NCBI GenBank assembly: GCA_902537945.1
Contig: CACBDG010000009.1
Span: forward strand, 1 to 64,000
Direction: 5' to 3'
DNA length: 64,000 nucleotides
From: an uncultured SAR116 cluster alpha proteobacterium
Lineage (GTDB): Bacteria > Pseudomonadota > Alphaproteobacteria > Puniceispirillales > Marisalimonadaceae
The notes below the pieces were generated by a model. The model saw only the letters and a program-made list of their open reading frames with translations. It had not been told where the DNA came from and did not search any database. Shown here in pieces: positions 58,361 to 64,000 of the stretch. Made by a program: the position numbers and the translations under genes. Position 1 is the first letter of the stretch. Every line of letters begins with the position of its first letter.

Positions 58361-59827
58361 ATGTCTAAAAAAATAATAATTGTTGGTTCTGGTAATGCGG
58401 CATTATCAGCTGGTATTGCTTCATTAGAAAAAGGTGCAGATGTAACTATATATGAAAAAGCTGATAAAAATATGGCAGGAGGAAATACTAAGTATACCGC
58501 TGGAGCAATGAGATTTTCCTATGAAAGTGGAGATCAATTAATAGATCTTTTGAAAAATCCAAATGATGTAAGATTGAAAGACACAGATTTTGGTTCTTAC
58601 ACACAAGAAAAATTTAAAAATGATCTCTTGAATTTTAATGATGGTAGATCATTAAGTTGGGAACAAGAGATTCTAGTGTCTAAATCATTAGAAACAATTC
58701 AATGGCTTTCTTCTCATGATATAAAATTTGAACCAATATATTCTAGACAAAGTTTCGTAAAAGAAGGTAAGCATATATTTTGGGGGGGATTGACACTTGC
58801 TTCTGAAAATGAAGGTGTTGGTTTGTTTAATCAAGAATTATCAGCTTTTTTATCGTTAGGTGGAAAAATATTTTACGAAAGTCCAGTAACCGACTTAATA
58901 TTTCAAGATAATAAAGTTCGAGGTATTTGTTTAGGTGAAGATAAAATAGAATCTGATACGGTGATATTAGCTTCTGGTGGTTTTGAAGCTAATGATGATT
59001 TACGCAAATCATTTATTGGAGACGAATGGCTAAATGCAAAGGTAAGGGGCACGCCCCATAATACAGGTGATGGTCTTATAATGGCTTTAAAAATTGGAGC
59101 AAAAAGGCATGGTTTATATGAGGGTTGTCATGCAACGCCGATGGATCTTTACATGAAAAATTATGGTGGTTTAGATTTAGAACCAAAGGAAAGGAAAAAC
59201 TATCGTAAAATTTGCTATTTTTTAGGTGTTATGATTAACGCAAAAGGAAAAAGATTTTTGGACGAGGGCAAAAATTTTAGGAATTACACTTACGCTCAAT
59301 ATGGAAGAAAAGTTTTAGAACAGCCAGGTCATTTTGCTTGGCAAATTTTTGATAGCAAAGTTTTTGACCTACTTTATGAAGAATATAGATTTCACGATGC
59401 TCATTTTGTTGAAGGCAAATCCATAGATGAACTTATTGAAAAAATGGATGGACTTGACAAGATTGAAACAAGAAAAACAATAGAAGAATATAATAATGCT
59501 GTAGATTTAACGACTTCTTTTGATCCAACTATACTAGACAGTAAATCTACTAAAGATATAGAAATTCAAAAGTCTAATTGGGCTCAAAGAATTGACAAAG
59601 GACCATTCAGAGCTTTTCCAGTAACTGGAGGTATAACTTTTACTTATGGTGGATTAAAAATAAATGAGCAAGGTTCAGTTTTGAATGATAACAATGAAGC
59701 AATAAGTGGTTTGTTTGCCTGTGGAGAGCTCGTTGGTGGAGTTTTTTTTAATGGATATCCTGGAGGTTCAGGATTAACCTCAGGAGCAGTTTTTGGGAGA
59801 ATAGCTGGATATGGTGCGGCTAGATGA
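58361..59827 (+). CDS. FAD-dependent dehydrogenase (TcuA/fumarate-reductase-like)
   Basis: A flavoprotein of the succinate dehydrogenase/fumarate reductase superfamily, closest in feel to tricarballylate dehydrogenase TcuA. It has FAD motif IIIVGSGNAALSAGIASLEKG, AGGNTKYTAGAMRFSY, LASGGFEAN, HNTGDGLIMALKIGA, and C-terminal FACGELVGGVFFNGYPGGSGLTSGAVFGRIAG. The ATG at 58361 (GGA 7 bp before) is chosen because FAD-binding sequence begins there. Its stop overlaps the next ATG by 4 bp, so the flavoprotein and the 2-hydroxyacid dehydrogenase are coupled and likely share a pathway. Confidence 0.87.
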   Translation: MSKKIIIVGSGNAALSAGIASLEKGADVTIYEKADKNMAGGNTKYTAGAMRFSYESGDQLIDLLKNPNDVRLKDTDFGSYTQEKFKNDLLNFNDGRSLSWEQEILVSKSLETIQWLSSHDIKFEPIYSRQSFVKEGKHIFWGGLTLASENEGVGLFNQELSAFLSLGGKIFYESPVTDLIFQDNKVRGICLGEDKIESDTVILASGGFEANDDLRKSFIGDEWLNAKVRGTPHNTGDGLIMALKIGAKRHGLYEGCHATPMDLYMKNYGGLDLEPKERKNYRKICYFLGVMINAKGKRFLDEGKNFRNYTYAQYGRKVLEQPGHFAWQIFDSKVFDLLYEEYRFHDAHFVEGKSIDELIEKMDGLDKIETRKTIEEYNNAVDLTTSFDPTILDSKSTKDIEIQKSNWAQRIDKGPFRAFPVTGGITFTYGGLKINEQGSVLNDNNEAISGLFACGELVGGVFFNGYPGGSGLTSGAVFGRIAGYGAAR

Positions 59828-60792
59828 GAATTAGTGGCACAAAATTAAAAGTTGCTATTCTTGATGATTATCAAAATGTTTCATGTGACTTTGTAAATTG
59901 GGATAAACTTAGTGATAAAATAGAACTCGATGTTTATAACGAGTTTATTGGGAAAAAAGAAATCTTATCAAATATACTATCTAAATATGACATTTTGTGT
60001 CTAATGAGGGAAAGAACTCCATTACCAAAAGAATTAATAAATAAACTTCCGAATTTAAAGTTAGTAATTACAAGTGGTATGTGGAATGCTTCAGTAGATT
60101 CGAGTGAACTTAAAAAGAGAAATATAGTTTATTGTGGGACAGATACAAAAATACATTCTACGGCAGAATTAGCCTGGGCTCTCATAATGAATAGTTGGAG
60201 AGGTTTGCAAACTGAAATCCAAAATATGAAAGATGGTAAATGGCAAACAACAATTGGAAGAAGCCTTAAGGGCAATACACTTGGAATTTTTGGACTTGGA
60301 AAACAGGGTAAACAAGTTGCAAATTTTGGAAAAGCATTTGGGATGAAAATCATTGCCTGGAGTCATAATTTAAAAGAAGAAGAATGCTCAAACATTGGTA
60401 TTGAATATGTAAATAGTTCAGATTTATTTAAATTTTCAGATATCTTAACAATTCATACAAGGCTCTCTGAGAGAACTAGAGGTTATATTGATAGAAATAA
60501 ATTAAAAATGATGAAAAAAGAATCTGTAATAGTAAATACTAGTAGAGGTCCGATAATTAATGAATTAGATCTAATAAACGCTCTAAACGATGGCACGATC
60601 TCTTTCGCTGCTTTGGATGTTTATGATCAAGAGCCTCTCCCAAAAGACCACATACTAAGAAGAACTAAAAACACACTTCTTACACCACATATTGGTTATG
60701 TGTCGTCCGAGGCATATGAAAAGTTTTTTAATGGCTATTTTTTAGCAATAGACGCTTTCATTAGGAAAAATCCAAGAAATATAATTCTTTAG
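59824..60792 (+). CDS. D-2-hydroxyacid dehydrogenase
   Basis: An NAD-dependent D-isomer-specific 2-hydroxyacid dehydrogenase related to phosphoglycerate dehydrogenase, 322 residues. It has the nucleotide motif GIFGLGKQGKQVANFGKAFGMKIIAW (about residues 158-183) and catalytic Arg, Glu and His in LSERTRGYIDRN/NTSRGPI, VYDQEPLP and LTPHIGYVS. There is no ACT regulatory domain. It begins with an ATGA overlap with the flavin dehydrogenase. Confidence 0.9.
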   Translation: MRISGTKLKVAILDDYQNVSCDFVNWDKLSDKIELDVYNEFIGKKEILSNILSKYDILCLMRERTPLPKELINKLPNLKLVITSGMWNASVDSSELKKRNIVYCGTDTKIHSTAELAWALIMNSWRGLQTEIQNMKDGKWQTTIGRSLKGNTLGIFGLGKQGKQVANFGKAFGMKIIAWSHNLKEEECSNIGIEYVNSSDLFKFSDILTIHTRLSERTRGYIDRNKLKMMKKESVIVNTSRGPIINELDLINALNDGTISFAALDVYDQEPLPKDHILRRTKNTLLTPHIGYVSSEAYEKFFNGYFLAIDAFIRKNPRNIIL

Positions 60793-60794
60793 AT

Positions 60795-61532
60795 TTATAA
60801 CCAATTATCTACAACCCATTTTGGTGTTTTAAGTTGTTTGTATATTTTTTTATAAAATTGTGACTTCTGCACAGGCCAATTTCCTTTGATTACATCATCT
60901 GGATCAGGCTTACCCGTAAAAGCGACTATGCTTGTCTCTTTAGGAAGTTTTGCAGGTTGCCAGATTCTCATTGGCCATTTTGGCAGGAGGTTATGTTTAA
61001 AGCTTTTGCACCATTCAGGAGGCCAGAATACTTGATCTTTAATTTCATGACTTAGATAGATTTGTTCAATGTGATAAAGTTTCCATATTTTTATGGGATC
61101 TTTTTGAAATTTATGAAAAACAAAATCGTACTTGCCAACAGGAAATCTGAAACAACTTGTATTTCCAATATTTTGACCAATTTGTGTCCAGTTTTCAATG
61201 ACACAATAATTACCAGGTTTATAATCAAAGAACTGGTCTAAATTTCCAGTGACTACTAGATCAAGGTCAAGAAATAAAATATCACCTTTCAATTGATCTA
61301 AAGGATATTGCCAAACGCTTAGCTTTCTCCATGGTGTAATAGAAATATTTTTTGGCAAGTTAATTTTAGGTAATTGTTTGCAAATTATATCTTTATCAAT
61401 ACCATTATTATTATCTGTGAAACAATAAAATTTAGTTGGTCTTTTCGTATGTCTTTTTATAGATGAATAAAGTCTATTTACAAAATCTGGACCATATCTT
61501 GTACCCCATTTCATAGATATAATAGTTTGCAA
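60795..61532 (-). CDS. GT8-like glycosyltransferase
   Basis: A GT-A fold sugar transferase of 245 residues resembling a marine alphaproteobacterial family. ISMKWGTRYGPDFVNRLYSSIKRH opens it; the metal-binding DxD is in GDILFLDLDLVVTGNLD (about residues 85-101). No TM segment is visible. It probably adds a sugar to a surface glycan or lipid. It diverges from a GT4 gene across 91 bp, so the two may share control. Confidence 0.8.
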   Translation of the reverse strand: MQTIISMKWGTRYGPDFVNRLYSSIKRHTKRPTKFYCFTDNNNGIDKDIICKQLPKINLPKNISITPWRKLSVWQYPLDQLKGDILFLDLDLVVTGNLDQFFDYKPGNYCVIENWTQIGQNIGNTSCFRFPVGKYDFVFHKFQKDPIKIWKLYHIEQIYLSHEIKDQVFWPPEWCKSFKHNLLPKWPMRIWQPAKLPKETSIVAFTGKPDPDDVIKGNWPVQKSQFYKKIYKQLKTPKWVVDNWL

Positions 61533-61623
61533 TTTTTAATTCCTATTTCACGAAATTATTTTTAAAAATTTATATAAGTTTTTGAAATTTTAATTATATT
61601 AATGTGAAATAATAAATTTAACT

Positions 61624-62733
61624 ATGCAAATGAAAATTAACATTTTATTACCACACAAAGAAAAATTTGATAAAAAGAAACTGTCCTCTGTATCTATTAC
61701 AGTTTTAAATAATTTCAATCATAGCAATTTTAAAAAACAAATAAGGATTTTTGGAAAAAAAGTGTCCGAGCCCGCAACGCCTTATAATTTTATAGGCATT
61801 AAAAATCCATTAAACATATTTAAAAGTAAAAACTTTAATTTAGCCAAAAAAATGTGTGTTCTTATTAATAAAGACACTGATAACAATCAATTAATCGAAA
61901 TACACAATAGGCCTTTATTATTGAACTTTATTCTAAAAAATTTAAAAAAAAAAATTCCAGTGAATATCTTTTTTCACAATAACCCCCTAGAAATGAAAGG
62001 ATCCAAAACTTTATTAGAAAGAGAAGATATTGTTAAAAATGCACATACTATATTTTGTGTCAGCAAATATGTTAAAAATAAATTTTTACGAGGCTTTAAT
62101 TTTATGCCTAACAACATTCATGTTCTTCACAATGGTGTAGAAAAAAAATTAAAAAAGTTACCCTCAAAAACAAAAGAAATTTTATTCGTAGGAAGGTTAG
62201 TAGAAGAAAAAGGTATTAAGCTTTTTATTGATTCATTAGAAAATTTAGCTGACAAGCTTTATGATTGGAGGTTTTGTATAGTTGGCTCATCCCATTTAGG
62301 TGGAAATGAAAAAAATTCAAACTTTGCAAAAAATTGTGCCAAAAAGTTTCTAAAAATTGGTAAACAAGCTTATTTTACAGGATATATAACACATTCTGAA
62401 GTGCAAAAATTAATGAGAAGTGCCTCTATTGTAGTTGTACCCTCACTATGGAATGAGCCGTATGGGTTAGTTGTAGCTGAAGCAATGAGTAATGGAGCGG
62501 CTGTTATTACGACATTATCAGGAGGTATACCTGAAATAATAGGAAGAAATGGTATAGTAATAAAAAATATCAATCAAAAAAAACTTGAAAAAGCAATTTT
62601 AACTCTAGCAAATGACAATAAGATTTTAGAAAAATATCAAAAACTATCATGGCAAAATTTCGAACACACTGCTTGTGTTTCATCAAAAAAACTTGATAAA
62701 CATAGAAGTAAAATCTTTACGGATTATTTTTAA
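61624..62733 (+). CDS. GT4-family glycosyltransferase
   Basis: A GT-B retaining glycosyltransferase of 369 residues. It has IHVLHNGVEKK (sugar-nucleotide loop), EILFVGRLVEEKGIKLFIDSLENL, and the EX7E-type motif in WNEPYGLVVAEAMSNGAAVITTLSGGIPEI (about residues 277-307). These are typical of LPS or capsule sugar transferases. An ATG two codons later (61630) is possible. It converges on the O-antigen-ligase-like gene 3 bp away. Confidence 0.88.
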   Translation: MQMKINILLPHKEKFDKKKLSSVSITVLNNFNHSNFKKQIRIFGKKVSEPATPYNFIGIKNPLNIFKSKNFNLAKKMCVLINKDTDNNQLIEIHNRPLLLNFILKNLKKKIPVNIFFHNNPLEMKGSKTLLEREDIVKNAHTIFCVSKYVKNKFLRGFNFMPNNIHVLHNGVEKKLKKLPSKTKEILFVGRLVEEKGIKLFIDSLENLADKLYDWRFCIVGSSHLGGNEKNSNFAKNCAKKFLKIGKQAYFTGYITHSEVQKLMRSASIVVVPSLWNEPYGLVVAEAMSNGAAVITTLSGGIPEIIGRNGIVIKNINQKKLEKAILTLANDNKILEKYQKLSWQNFEHTACVSSKKLDKHRSKIFTDYF

Positions 62734-62736
62734 GAT

Positions 62737-63987
62737 CTATTTTTTTGATGTTTGTAAAGTACTTAAAGCGAATGCCACTGCAAACCAAATAAAAAGATTA
62801 TTCCATTGTCCAAAAAAACTGCCAAATTGTTGTATTGGAAAGAAAATAGCTAATGGTATTATAAAAGAAGTTGCTAACATGGGACAATTCTCATTTAATT
62901 TTCTTCCATTAAAGCATGTGATAATAATTGAAAATATCATGCAGGATCCAAAAAACAAACCAATTATTCCAGTTTCTGCAAATAGTTGAACGTAAAAATT
63001 ATGCGGATGATTAGCGCAGAGATTTTTACCAGGAAGCCATTTTGGGGTTTGATCTGGTAGGCTTGAACAAGTTTTTCTTGTTCCACTAGGACCAATTCCA
63101 ATGATTGGTGTATCAAGACCTTGTTGGATTCCACTTCTCCATGTTCCCCAATGACCTGAGTTTACACTTACCATAGGCAAACTTTCATAAAATTTTTCGG
63201 TAAATCTTTTACTAATGTCAGGCTTTGCTATAAATAAAAAAATAATTGATAAGGCTTTAATAATTATCAATATTATTATTGCTATATACTTAGGTCTCCA
63301 GACTAATGCTGCTAGCATACCAGAACATACTCTTAAAATAGTATTTGTTCTTTCACCAGTCAAAAATAGATAACCTAATGGTATCAGTGCAAGTAAGCCG
63401 TAATAACCTGATATTTTTGATGCTTTGTTTACAGCTATTGCAATCAAAATACAAAATAATGGTAAAGAAACTTTTGATAAATAACCTCCTGGAACAAGAT
63501 CTCCATATGGCCATGTTAATCTTGTTTTAATTACTCCAAAATTTGGATCAATTGGAGAAAAAATTAGTTCTGCGCTTAAAATTAAACACATAATAATCAT
63601 TCCAAAACACATTGAAATAAGCATCAAAATTCTAATATCTCTATCTTTTGCTAGCCAGGTTTGTACTGCAACTGCATATAATGGGAATCTTATCCATACA
63701 AATCCTTGACTAAAAGTAAAGTATGGATCAGGAGACAATAATGCAGACATCAAAGCGGTAAGCCAGAGTGCAAAAGCAAATTTAAACCACGTTAATTTAA
63801 ACCATTTCCATTCATTTAATTTGTATGAACGGAATAAAAAAATTATTGCTAATGTACTTAACCACGCATCAGCAGGACTTCTTTCAATAAGGTATATAAA
63901 TGGACCAAGTAACCACATTATTATCATTGATTTTTCAAAACGAGACAACATTTTAATTTTTTTTAATCCGTTTTGATAACTTTCCAA
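62737..63987 (-). CDS. O-antigen ligase/polymerase-like membrane protein
   Basis: A polytopic membrane protein with about 10-12 TM segments and one large periplasmic loop (about residues 270-335) carrying GHWGTWRSGIQQGLDTPIIGIGPSG and NLCANHPHNFYVQLFAETGIIGLFF, the Wzy_C/WaaL signature with the key His. It joins glycan chains to lipid carriers in the periplasm. The frame is open to the window edge; TTG at 63987 or ATG at 63951 are candidate starts, so the N-terminus is uncertain. It belongs with the two glycosyltransferase genes. Confidence 0.85.
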   Translation of the reverse strand: MESYQNGLKKIKMLSRFEKSMIIMWLLGPFIYLIERSPADAWLSTLAIIFLFRSYKLNEWKWFKLTWFKFAFALWLTALMSALLSPDPYFTFSQGFVWIRFPLYAVAVQTWLAKDRDIRILMLISMCFGMIIMCLILSAELIFSPIDPNFGVIKTRLTWPYGDLVPGGYLSKVSLPLFCILIAIAVNKASKISGYYGLLALIPLGYLFLTGERTNTILRVCSGMLAALVWRPKYIAIIILIIIKALSIIFLFIAKPDISKRFTEKFYESLPMVSVNSGHWGTWRSGIQQGLDTPIIGIGPSGTRKTCSSLPDQTPKWLPGKNLCANHPHNFYVQLFAETGIIGLFFGSCMIFSIIITCFNGRKLNENCPMLATSFIIPLAIFFPIQQFGSFFGQWNNLFIWFAVAFALSTLQTSKK

Positions 63988-64000
63988 AAAGTTAAGTTCA

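Overview
The window looks like a chromosomal segment of a streamlined, low-GC alphaproteobacterium, probably marine and planktonic. This rests on AT-rich DNA, very short gaps, many TTG starts, convergent genes sharing stop codons, and alphaproteobacterial gene order (ftsK-lolA-xth-dapF-mtaB-ftsY; ffh-rpsP-rimM-trmD-rplS; sdhCDAB-zapE-mdh-sucCDAB-lpd). HIMB59/AEGEAN-169-like or SAR11-like lineages would fit, but the sequence alone does not place it further. I see no insertion sequence, prophage, CRISPR array or rRNA.

Layout. 1-4744: an unrecognised accessory block, with a Sel1/TPR-like gene cut by the left edge facing a tight three-gene minus-strand operon (trypsin-like secreted protease, four-TM coiled-coil membrane protein, small secreted vWA-like protein). 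5012-5086: tRNA-Gly(GCC). 5154-7261: a two-gene nucleotide-sugar cassette (oxidoreductase and DegT/WbpE-type aminotransferase). 7414-10572: a CnoX-like thioredoxin/TPR protein, a LON-domain protein, a DUF971 protein and a UbiH-family hydroxylase. 10662-32794: a long plus-strand run with lysine/cell-wall synthesis (dapC, dapF, asd), chromosome and envelope functions (ftsK, lolA, xth), SRP targeting (ftsY, ffh), translation (mtaB, rpsP, rimM, trmD, rplS), leucine synthesis (leuCDB), a DMT transporter, succinate dehydrogenase (sdhCDAB) and zapE. 32917-41643: mdh-sucCD-sucAB-lpd, completing the lower TCA cycle. 41640-63987: mixed metabolism and envelope functions: SMR transporter, class II aldolase, htpG, MFS transporter, VOC protein, acyl-CoA dehydrogenase, a Gld-type ABC system with a DUF4340 protein, amidase, AlaC-like aminotransferase, gamma-glutamyltransferase, DMT transporter, a flavin dehydrogenase/2-hydroxyacid dehydrogenase pair, two glycosyltransferases and an O-antigen-ligase-like protein at the right edge.

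Main points of interest. The 2-oxoglutarate dehydrogenase E2 (SucB) has its peripheral-subunit-binding domain in front of the lipoyl domain, the reverse of the usual order. The 5' accessory operon joins a protease, a coiled-coil membrane protein and a secreted protein and matches no system I know. Ribosomal protein S16 carries a long acidic tandem-repeat tail. The DUF4340 gene has no standard start and appears to begin at ACG. Four convergent gene pairs use one TTAA tetramer as both stop codons.
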